NCBI GenBank assembly: GCA_963920635.1
Contig: OY987303.1
Location: 43,709,223-43,773,222 of the forward strand
Origin: Pseudeuparius sepicola
Lineage: Eukaryota > Arthropoda > Insecta > Coleoptera > Anthribidae
DNA length: 64,000 nt
Reading direction: 5' to 3'
The notes below the pieces were generated by a model that was not told the origin of the DNA, did no database searches, and was given only the letters and a program-made list of their open reading frames with translations. The position numbers and the translations under genes are program-made. Each line of letters opens with the position of its first letter. Position 1 is the stretch's first letter. Shown piece after piece: positions 45,177 through 53,560 of this stretch.

Positions 45177-45653
45177 TTATGGTAAAAATGTTTGTAGCCA
45201 ACTATATAGTTTTTCACAATTACTTAAACTGCATAACCATTTCTTATGTTCTGTGTGACACAAGCATGATGGTATCTCCTTCTCAAACTTTGGTACTTGA
45301 ATCCAATTGTTCTGAAGATCTCCAACATCAACTATTTTCTTGTCGATAACATTACGTAAAAATCTTACCTTTTGATCACCTTTAACGTAGACTGAATTGA
45401 CGTTGAACAAAATATTTTCTACTATTTTGGGTAATTCACTATAGTCCACATATCCACTGGAATATTTAATTCCTAAACGATTTTTTTCAAGATTTCTAAC
45501 ATGTCTTTTATCGAATTTACTAAGTGAATTAAAATCTCTGAACGGTTTTAATAATACGTGTAATATTTGTTCGTTAATTTTAATTGTCAGCTCTTTAGGA
45601 TGGAATTCATTTTCCACCATGAAGCCATGAATGTCAATAACTGCAATTTTCAT
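45177..45653 (-). CDS. RNase H-fold-like protein, 158 aa
   Basis: An intact minus-strand frame from ATG 45,653. The start, IAVIDIHGF, and the following KELTI strand resemble the first strands of an RNase H-type exonuclease fold. Later VYVKGDQKVRFL and DVGDL supply the pattern of the second acidic strand, and a C-terminal Cys/His group (CLCH, then C and C within KKWLCSLSNC) could bind zinc. Proteins of this plan are common in insect mobile elements. Nuclease activity is an inference, and the catalytic acids are not fully matched. The gene is downstream of the capsid gene on the same strand. Confidence 0.5.
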   Translation of the reverse strand: MKIAVIDIHGFMVENEFHPKELTIKINEQILHVLLKPFRDFNSLSKFDKRHVRNLEKNRLGIKYSSGYVDYSELPKIVENILFNVNSVYVKGDQKVRFLRNVIDKKIVDVGDLQNNWIQVPKFEKEIPSCLCHTEHKKWLCSLSNCEKLYSWLQTFLP

Positions 45654-45755
45654 GGTTACGTTTTATCTATACTTTTACAGAGAATGGTTTTCTTCACTAA
45701 CCGATACGTTTTTATATCCAATTGATAGTTAAGCAAAGGAGAGGGGGTTTGTTAT

Positions 45756-47076
45756 TTAAATCATTATATTTCCAACAGTTTCGCTCAACGGTAAATATTC
45801 TAGTATACAATCATGAATAATAATACAATAAACTCTAGTTTTAGCTGGAAATCCTTTGGTGCTCTCGATATCTAACTTTACGTCAACCGTGCTGGTTTTT
45901 ACGGACTCGTTTCTTTTGGAACAATCGATAACAAAAAGCGTTGCATGTTCTTTAAAGTCTTTGTAACTGAGAATAGGACGCTTATCTCGAGTATTCATAA
46001 AACTTGGATGAAAATCGGTATAATTATTGTATGATTCTACATAATCCTTATTGAAATCTTGCCTTAGCCGTTCAAATGGATAATAATCAATGTTTAAGAT
46101 TAACCTAACGTCCGAGATATCTATATGATCGAACTGTGTAGGATCTTCTTTTGAGTTCTCTTTACGATCTGTCTGAAATCCAACTATAACAAATCTCGGA
46201 CTCTCGACTGCTGTAGATGTTTTCACCGACCATATTTCTCTAGTGGCATTTTCGGTGAGATTTGGTAATTCGTGTAATTCCCATTTACGAAACGGAATTA
46301 AAATAGGTTTATTGCTTTTGATTGCTTTCAACAGATCCAGTCTAATCATGTCATTGGGTTGAATATGCTTTACCTTCAGCTCGATACTGCTAATGGTTAG
46401 TTCTGCAGTTAATTCTGGGATTATTCCTAGAGTTTCTTTTAATTGCAAACAATTGGCATCATTTCGGGATCTTATGAGTCTTATGGTTTGCTTACCGCAA
46501 ATAGCATATTGATAGTCATTAAAAATACCAATAAGCTGAACGAACCATCCTTATTCAAAACAGAAAATTTTTCTGGATAGGTCCAACTCGAAGTCATCAT
46601 ATGTTTATGATCATTAGGAGTGTAACACAAATATGCTCTAGTTGAACTCATGATACCAGGATCTCTAACAGCATCCATTTCTTTACCATTCAGTTCATAA
46701 GATATAGATTCAAAGAAAAAAGCAGCACCATTATTGACAAGGCTGAAAGTACCTGCTCCGCCTGTTTTCTCTATTTTTCCTTTAATAAATATCGCGGCAT
46801 CGTACATTAATAGCCAGGCATCACCTTGATTGATAGTTATTTCCACTATATCGTTATTCATAAAAGACTTAACAAATGGGTAATAGGTACGTGTCTCCAA
46901 TCGTTGAATTAAGGTGTTAACGACATCGTACCCAAAAGATTTTAAAAACTTTAGATTTTCAGGTGTATGTATAAGATTCTTCTCACGAGGTTCACACTTA
47001 TGAGACCTTTGAGGGAGTGATTTTTGAGAATATTGTTATACGGTTGATATCTAGCGTCATCAAAAACTAGACCCAT
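45756..47076 (-). pseudogene. Polinton major capsid protein (double jelly roll), two frameshifts
   Basis: About 438 codons on the minus strand, from ATG 47,076 to the stop at 45,756. Conserved features are a TRTYYPFV start to the first barrel, DIVEITINQGDAWLL, FESISYELNGKEMD and RDPGIMSS. In the second half are WELHELPNL and the paired strands before DYYPFERL. The protein would build the icosahedral shell; double-jelly-roll capsid proteins are what ties Polintons to viruses. One frameshift lies near 47,015 and another near 46,540. The gene follows the minor capsid gene almost without a gap. Confidence 0.85.
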
Positions 47077-47077
47077 T

Positions 47078-47785
47078 TTATAACAACTTTTTTAATTCTA
47101 ATCTTACAATTATTTCTTCACCTCTGAAATTTACCAACTGGGAATTTTGATCAAAAATTGATAATGATAAATTATTAATTTCACGCTTGGTAACGGGTAC
47201 GTATAGCAAATTTCTTGGAGTTTCGTCTATCGCGTAACCGGGGTCGGTCCCCACAGCAAATTCGTAAATAGTATTCGATGGTTTATTATTATAGTATGCT
47301 CCAGCCGTTATATTACTATCTATATGAATCGTTCTAACTTTAACAATGCTTACAGGTAAATCTGATATGTGAAGTTTCTTTGATTGTAGTAAGCGGTTAG
47401 AGAAACCTAACAATTTTCCTATTGAATCCTGCTGAAAATCAATGCTGTATTGATCACTATAAATTTCACACTGAAGCGTACTATTGTTAGCTTTCAATGA
47501 AAATATATTTGGATTGTTATCTAACTTTTTCAAAGATTTCAATATTTGTCTTTCTATAGCACTAATTTCATATGACCCAGTAGGAATTTCTATAATTTTT
47601 CGTTCATTGTTTTCATTGACAACATAAAATTTGTTATTAGGCGCCTCAATATTCGGAATAGTATTGTATGAATGAAATCCTAACAATGCTAGACCATACT
47701 GAACATCAGATTCTAAATATATTGTATTATTAAAGTCAATACTTAGCCTTGAAGTAAAACCATGTAGGGTGAATATCAGTGACAT
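47078..47785 (-). CDS. Polinton minor capsid (penton) protein
   Basis: From ATG 47,785 the frame encodes 235 residues and is intact. Typical features are YGLALLGFHSYNTIPNIEAP near the start, IPTGSYEI, a central DSIGKLLGFS, the strand pattern VKVRTIHIDSNITAG, and a C-terminal FDQNSQLVNFRGE. This matches the single-jelly-roll minor capsid protein that forms the vertices in Polinton-type particles. The frame stays open 21 codons upstream, but that extension overlaps the protease gene and looks unlike the family. It ends 2 bp before the major capsid ATG. Confidence 0.88.
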   Translation of the reverse strand: MSLIFTLHGFTSRLSIDFNNTIYLESDVQYGLALLGFHSYNTIPNIEAPNNKFYVVNENNERKIIEIPTGSYEISAIERQILKSLKKLDNNPNIFSLKANNSTLQCEIYSDQYSIDFQQDSIGKLLGFSNRLLQSKKLHISDLPVSIVKVRTIHIDSNITAGAYYNNKPSNTIYEFAVGTDPGYAIDETPRNLLYVPVTKREINNLSLSIFDQNSQLVNFRGEEIIVRLELKKLL

Positions 47786-47804
47786 GACTGAGTTGACTCT
47801 AAGC

Positions 47805-48978
47805 TTACCTCTGCTTTTTATAGAGAAATGCGAGGCACAGGTGACCACAATTTATTTCATTAAATTTTTGATAGGACTCGTTGTTGTATAAAATCTTAAC
47901 CCCCTTACCTAAGTAACGAATAAGTTCTATAGGTGGTTTTAAGTTACCAAAACTATCAAAATACTGTACAAAATTATTCTTTTTTATATATGCTACCCAG
48001 TGTGTTCCCTTATTGCTTTGAATATCTAAATTTATAATTGCAGACTCATTTGCATTTGGTTTTGTTTTTGGAAGCGTGTCTCTCATAAATATACCTTTAA
48101 AATGCGGCACTTTTATTTTTCTAGCAAATTTATTTAGGTCAACATCAGTTAATTGTCTATTAGGAAGCTTTAAAGGAAGTTTTTGAACTAAGTTTTTTTT
48201 TGAAAAAAACAAACCAAATCCACCACGATTATTTTTTCGCATATAAAGACCTGATCCTTTTTTTCCAATAGCTTCTATTGCTCGATTATGTGGTTTTTCT
48301 TCAACCATCTTTTTTTGAGCATTTTTGGCATCGATTGTAGTTTTAGCAACAGCACTAGCACCTCCAGCTACCGATCCAAGAGCTCCCAATGCAGCTAGGA
48401 TTGGAATCAACGGTAGAAACCCACCGGTTTTGTGCTGAAATGGGATAATTCTTGGTATTCGCACCTTTCTTTTTCCTCCCACTCTTTTAACAGCTAGTCG
48501 TGCAGCTTTGATGGCAGCTAATGTTGTATTTTTAATATTGTTAACGTTATTCAGCTGATTGTTGTTAAATGATTTTTTCAACGATTTTTCAACTTTTCGT
48601 ACTATATCTCGCCTGAATGAATTGGGACGCTTTTTTAAACCCATACCTAACTTCCGTTTAGCTTTCATTGCCGTTGTTACAAACCAAGCAGCAGCTTTTT
48701 CACTTAATTTTGCGTTTTTGCTTTTAACTCTTTCCCAAGCTTGATTTTCCAATTCCAAGTCAGCTTTATGTCGATCTTCCAGCAACCCGGTTTTTGAGTA
48801 GAATATATCGTGTTTTTTTACATAAAGTATCTAATCTATTAATTCCACTGTCACCCCTTGCTAATCTTTTTTCTAGTCTAGTACCAGGTCCACAATATTG
48901 ATATCCGGGAATGTGGAACTCAATTGGTAATTTATTTATTAACGAGTTAAATAACCCTTCTCCAGTGAATGATAACAT
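47805..48978 (-). pseudogene. Phospholipase A2-like / core-peptide-like / Ulp1-type protease fusion, one frameshift
   Basis: From ATG 48,978 the N-terminus shows HIPGYQYCGPGTRLEKRL, the calcium-loop motif of the parvovirus-like phospholipase A2 group. In the middle are a basic region and a hydrophobic Gly/Ala segment (LIPILAALGALGSVAGG) resembling adenovirus core or lytic peptides. The C-terminal part is an adenovirus-type cysteine protease: His in GTHWVAYI, Asp in QYFDSFG, Cys in NCGHLCLAFL. It would mature capsid proteins and perhaps help entry. A seven-T run (48,813-48,819) holds a one-base frameshift just before the phospholipase His-Asp dyad. Confidence 0.88.
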
Positions 48979-49094
48979 TAGACTGAAGTCGATTCTCTCT
49001 AAATATCATGTATTTATATTTTTCAGTAGTTCCTATTATTAATATTTATCATATTAGTTGGTTTAGGTTGGATAATTAAAAAAAAAATTTTTCG

Positions 49095-49650
49095 TTTAAA
49101 TATTTTTATTTTCTACAATCTCAAACTGATTTGCCGGGTGAAGTTTTCCAGTGTTGAGTTGCCCCTTAAACACGAGGTAATATCTTTCAGATGAGAAATC
49201 CTCCAAGTGTGGCTTGAATGCTACCGTGACTCTCTGCGGTAGGAATACAACATTCTCCTCCAATTCCAGTAAGACGCATTCCCCGAATTTTGTCTTCACC
49301 AGCTTGCCTGAATATATTTTCAATGGCAAATCTTGCGGTAATTCCGCCAACTTGATGCTGGATTTCCGATTGAGGCACGTCAACTTGTTGATTGCTTGTA
49401 GATCCATGTTGTCTGCTTTCAAACTAAACTGAGTTCTCCAGCTAGAACGGACCACCTTATATTCTAACCTAGTGGTAGAGAGGGGGAGCTGAACATGTCA
49501 TAACAATTCTTAATAACCTATCGAGGTCAAGTCCCGTCCGGGGTTACGTCAGGTCAAAATGCAAGTCCTCACCTGTCGGAAATAAACATCTGCCACGTAG
49601 CGGCCGAGGCCGTGACGTCACTGTCCTGATGCCCGCTTTGCTTAACTACT
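49095..49650 (-). repeat. Polinton right terminal inverted repeat (556 bp)
   Basis: Mirror of 33,493-34,108, lacking the 60-bp duplication of the left copy. It holds the intact copy of the TIR gene and its promoter. Confidence 0.93.
49096..49407 (-). CDS. TIR-encoded small protein, intact right copy
   Basis: ATG at 49,407 opens a 103-residue frame ending at the inner border of the TIR. The frame is open 16 codons further upstream, but the TATA and TCAGTT promoter elements place transcription just ahead of 49,407. The core TKFGECVLLELEE and FLPQRVTVAF is shared with the internal gene at 43,451. The predicted strand-rich core and basic residues suggest nucleic-acid binding, perhaps at the replicating ends; that is inference. 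Being inside the TIR, it is present twice per element; the left copy has a stop. Confidence 0.75.
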   Translation of the reverse strand: MDLQAINKLTCLNRKSSIKLAELPQDLPLKIYSGKLVKTKFGECVLLELEENVVFLPQRVTVAFKPHLEDFSSERYYLVFKGQLNTGKLHPANQFEIVENKNI

Positions 49651-49656
49651 AGTGTG

Positions 49657-50153
49657 GTTTGGAAGAGGGTTTTCTAGCACTTTTAACATCGAATGTTTTG
49701 CAAACCACAATCTATTGGACCTTACACCAATGAGGACATTGTTTATGATGCCGAGAACTACAATATTCCAAAGTTTGACCCTCCAGGTGTGAAAAATGGT
49801 TTTTCGTCATAATATGATTCTGACGTCGACTTTTCGTTTAAAGTGAAACTTATGAAAGCAATTGCCTTTGTCTCCCTTGCCTACGTAGAAAACGCCTTTA
49901 ATAACATTTTAGAACAAAACTTATTGCCAGCGGACTTGCAAAGTTTCACTGATTATTTCGAAGACACCTGGATAGGCAAATTTGAACGCAGGCAAAGAAA
50001 TAACAATGACCACTCTATGTGGAACGAATACGAGTGCATTGTAAATAACTCTCCCATCACTAATAATATAGTCGAAGGATGGCATAATTTTTAAATAGGT
50101 CAGTATGACAGGGAAAGGTTGTGGGCACTCCTACTATAACATACGAGTATGTA
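49657..50153 (+). pseudogene. MULE internal segment with transposase C-terminal fragment
   Basis: This continues the MULE after the Polinton, collinear with 18,449-18,795 of copy A. The frame at 49,843-50,094 (KAIAFVSLAYVENAF, then FTDYFEDTW, MWNEYE, IVEGWH) is a second, partial version of the transposase segment at 51,520-51,830. The MULE therefore carries an internal duplication of its C-terminal coding region upstream of the FLYWCH part. Confidence 0.7.
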
Positions 50154-50161
50154 GGTACATG

Positions 50162-50659
50162 CAAGGTTAGTTTATAGGAAGGTTAGGACATTCGACGACG
50201 TGGAAGGGAAGCGGGGGATGAGAGAGGCAAAGGGGAGAAATTCCGCAATTTAAGTTGGTAGCATTTACACGTGAATTGTCGATTTAGTAACTCCTTAAAT
50301 AGATAACGCTTCCAGCCATATAGGCGCCCACAGTCGTTTTTGGCATGTACTTTGTTTATGGTGTATATTTATGTTGTTTTGGCTGTTTTCGGTTATTTGT
50401 TCATTTTAACGTTTGTGCAATGAAATAACGGAACTTTGTAGAGTATGTTGGTGCATGGCATTTTTGTTTTAAGTTTGTGTTTTTACTTTGTTTTCCGTTT
50501 TCAATACCCGTGTTGTCCCTTTTGATACGCCATGGGCATCAAACTGAAGGCCAGCTGGTGAGAGCGGCACCATCGCGAGATGTTGCCGGTGCAAAGGGAC
50601 TGCCTTTGGTTTTGTTTAAGAGTGGGGGAATGTCCTAACCTTCCTATAAACTAACCTTG
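50162..50659. mobile_element. 498-bp hAT MITE with 8-bp TSD
   Basis: The ends are a perfect inverted repeat of about 32 bp, starting CAAGGTTAG and ending CTAACCTTG. The 8-bp direct repeat GGTACATG lies on both sides (50,154-50,161 and 50,660-50,667). An 8-bp duplication and CA(A/G)GG ends are typical of hAT. The interior is non-coding with a GT-rich part. It is nested inside the MULE. Confidence 0.93.
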
Positions 50660-50799
50660 GGTACATGTAACTTGTTCCCGCAACAAATATATCTACAAAC
50701 TTGTGCTTGTCATTTTGTGTGAAAGTATTCAAAACTAAAAACTGGTGTACTGAACATTATTAATGAGCAGCGAGTCTAAAGTAAAGGCAGTTTCCGTGG

Positions 50800-50950
50800 A
50801 ATCGCAAGGGGGGAAGAAAATGCTCTATTGGAAGGGGTATTTTTACGTGAAAGACAAAGAAAATGCGACAAATATTTATTGGAAGTGCTAAGGTTACAAG
50901 AAAAGCTGCAAGGCGCGACTAAAAACAGAAAATGAAAGGGTCCAGATCTA
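50800..50950 (+). pseudogene. FLYWCH zinc finger of the MULE
   Basis: The frame encodes a FLYWCH-type finger: a basic lead (GGKKMLYWKGYFYVKDK), the central IYWKC with the first Cys, and KSCKARL with the second. The terminal His lies in QIYH. A TAA codon directly after the first Cys interrupts it. FLYWCH fingers precede the catalytic domain in many insect MULE transposases and bind DNA. Confidence 0.75.
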
Positions 50951-51059
50951 CCATTGATACCCCTCAAAAAATTATTTCCGGTGCTACTTCCACGGCAACT
51001 TATTTAACTCTGAGCCATTTGCCTAAACTACCATCAATGAAGCGGGCAATACGCAATAA

Positions 51060-51925
51060 CCGATCAAAAGAAAATAAATACCCGGCCTTGCCCACTTAAC
51101 GAGAAATGTTAATATTGCCAGCTAATTTTAAATTAACCGAAAGAGGAGATCAATTTGTCTTTTTGGACTCTGGAAGTGAAGACGTGGATCGATTTTTGGA
51201 ACTAATAGAAATGTACGTTTTCTGTTGCAATCCAAAAAGTCGTATATGGATGGAACTTTTAAAACCGTTCCGGATTTTTTTTTCAACTTTATACCATTCA
51301 CATCATTGTGGAAAGTATTGTAGTCCCACTATTGTATATTTTGATGGAGGTAATACAACTGTCCCCACTAAAAGTAAATGCCATTTATACTGATTTTGAG
51401 ACATCATTGATCAAGTGTATTCGTAACGTTTTTCCAAACATTAAGCATTTCGGATGTTACTTTCATTTTAGCCAGACACTTTACAGAAAAATACAGAATT
51501 TAGGTTTAAAGTCAAAATATGATTCTGACGTCGACTTTTCGTTTAAAGTGAAACTTCTGAAAGCAATTGCCTTTGTCCCCCTTCCCTACGTAGAAAGCGC
51601 CTTTAATACCATTTTAGAACAAAACTTATTGCCAGCGGACTTGCAAAGTTTCACTGATTATTTCGAAGACACCTGGGGATAGGCAAATTTGAACGCAGGC
51701 AAAGAAATAAACCTATGTTTGACCACTTTATGTGGAACGAATACGAGATCATTGTAAATAACGCTCTCAACACTAATATTATAGTCGAAGGATGGCATAG
51801 AGGCTTTCTTTCGCAAATAAATGCGAAAAAACCAATTTGGGCCTTTCTTCGTTCCATAAAAAAGAACAGAATATAACAGAACTCAAAATTCAAGAAGCTA
51901 TGACAGGAAAATTTGCTCAAAAAAA
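51060..51925 (+). pseudogene. MULE transposase, frameshifted
   Basis: Frames at 51,106-51,393, 51,308-51,682 and beyond give the MULE (DDE) domain. The first catalytic Asp is in YMDGTFKTVP at about 51,245. The second is in YTDFETSLIKCI, followed by GCYFHFSQTLYRKIQ. The third region is downstream of FTDYFEDTW, with MWNEYE and EGWHRGFL up to about 51,830. The enzyme would cut the element out and insert it elsewhere with a 9-bp duplication. At least two frameshifts (near 51,300 and 51,680) break it. Confidence 0.85.
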
Positions 51926-52134
51926 GATTTAAGCAGCTGGGTTAGGGAAATATGTCACTCTTTTGATTCTACCGGGTTATAAGAGTACATTTTTAGAATT
52001 ACACATGTTATTTAAATTAAGTTTTTTTTTTCAAATTTGTTATAATATTTAGTATCGTAGTATTTTGCTTGGATGACAAATTAAATTAAAATTACTTTCG
52101 ATATTTTGTAATTTACAAGTGGTTATTAATTCTT

Positions 52135-52222
52135 TTCTCGATAAAATGGTTTTCGATCAAATGGCTTTCGATCAATTGTTTTTCAATCAAATGTTGTTCG
52201 ATCAAATGTTTTTCGGCGACCC
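52135..52222. repeat. MULE right terminal repeat with iterated units
   Basis: Five or six units containing TCGATCAAATG or its variants end at TTTTCGGCGACCC. This is the inverse of the left end at 32,837-32,925. The TSD ATAAAATAG follows directly. Confidence 0.85.
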
Positions 52223-52231
52223 ATAAAATAG

Positions 52232-53560
52232 ATATTTCATTAATCTAAATAATGTTAATATAGTTCAGAAGTCTTGTGGTGTTTTCAATCCCCAGAAAAC
52301 AAGTGAAGAATATAAGTTATTTTCACTGGCTGTCAAAGATGAGGAATAATAAAAAATAGAAAGACGCAATGAAATTCACAAGCAGGAAGTTTTTACAAAG
52401 AAAGTAAAATATGCCAGGTAAGTCATTATTTTATTTACATAGCTTTTATGTGCAAAAAAATGTATTGGCGATTTTACAAAAATATATAAATCATGTTCTG
52501 TTAAAATATTTAAGCTTGTTGATAAATATATTAAAAGATTATTATTTGGGAATGAATTTAGTATTATTTATGCAGGTATGCAGGTTCACTTGCCGGAGTG
52601 AAACGAAACTTACCCCAAAGAAAAATGTTGTACCTACTTTTTTCAGACCAGAAGAATTATACTAAAACATTCCTACAGAGAAAATAAAAATTTCCATTTG
52701 AAAACTGCAAATTTTGAGGGAAAAACAATTTATAGAAAGTGAATTAGAAAAACAGAAACTCCAATTGCCTAAAATATTGAAGAAAGAAGTCTTTAATGAA
52801 AATCAAATCTATATCGTAAGAAAAAATCATGGACCCAACAAACAATTGAGAGAGAGGGACTGAAAATTAAGTTCATGTGCGGATCTTCCCGTTACAATTA
52901 TTTATGAAATCAAAATTTCCCCTTACCATCGACCAGAACTCTCACCAGAAAAATAAAATACATTAAGTTTCGACCATATCATATGAATTTTTTTACTATT
53001 TATCTCTCACAATTTTTAGCTTAAGTTGTTGCTTAATAGTTGTTTGGTTTTGATAAATGAAGAAATTCTTAGAAGATATCAAGCTATTCAAGCCATTTGA
53101 GTTAAAATTATTGCATATTCTGTAAGCGGGAGATGAAGAAAGAAGAATGGTTTTTTGTTTGTGGCGAAGTAGGGAGAATATTTGGATAGTATAAACCTTT
53201 TTAAGACAAATTTATTTAGGGACAAATGCATTCAGTTAAATAGTTTCTATTCTGTGGCATATTCTTAGATTAATATTATGCCGTACTTTCGACGAAATTT
53301 GGTAGGTACGGACGTGGTTTTGGGAATGCTGAATATGTATACCTAGTTTTAGGTTTTAACAAAGATAACTGTTAACAGGATTTCTCGAATTTTCGATAAA
53401 ATAAATTGTAGTAGGCCTTGGTTTTTGTGGTAAGAATCTGTCAACTTGATACAAAATGCAATTTGACAAGGGCTACAATAAAAATGGACCCGTCAAAATC
53501 GGGCAAAAAAATAACCCTTATATGAACGTGTCCTAATTTTAAATGGGCCACTATACATTA
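52232..53560. repeat. Dispersed duplication, copy B, right flank of MULE
   Basis: Bases 52,780-53,560 match 25,127-25,865 (copy A). The first ~550 bp (52,232-52,780) have no counterpart in copy A within this window. An 84-codon frame at 52,411-52,665 has no recognised domain. Confidence 0.7.

Larger units (their letters stand above)
33493..49650. mobile_element. Polinton/Maverick element, 16,158 bp, 6-bp TSD
   Basis: The element starts AGTAGTTAAGC and ends GCTTAACTACT. It is flanked by the direct 6-bp repeat AGTGTG (33,487-33,492 and 49,651-49,656), the TSD length known for Polintons. Terminal inverted repeats are 616 bp (left) and 556 bp (right). Inside are packaging ATPase, retroviral-type integrase, protein-primed DNA polymerase B, major and minor capsid proteins, and cysteine protease. 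These are the full self-synthesising and capsid-forming set that links Polintons to adintovirus-like viruses. Many genes carry frameshifts or stops, so the copy is decayed. Confidence 0.97.
32837..52222 (+). mobile_element. FLYWCH-MULE transposon copy B, nested host of Polinton and hAT MITE
   Basis: Inverted ends GGGTCGCGG and CGGCGACCC are flanked by the perfect 9-bp direct repeat ATAAAATAG (32,828-32,836 and 52,223-52,231). A 9-bp duplication is the signature of Mutator-like insertion. Both ends continue into iterated GATCGAAAA units. Removing the Polinton with one TSD copy (16,164 bp) and the hAT MITE with one TSD copy (506 bp) leaves an element of about 2.7 kb, with a FLYWCH finger and a MULE transposase on the plus strand. 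Confidence 0.9.

Noticed and set aside
47786..47848. N-terminal 21-residue extension of the minor capsid protein
   Set aside because: It overlaps the end of the protease gene and does not resemble the family; the ATG at 47,785 fits better.
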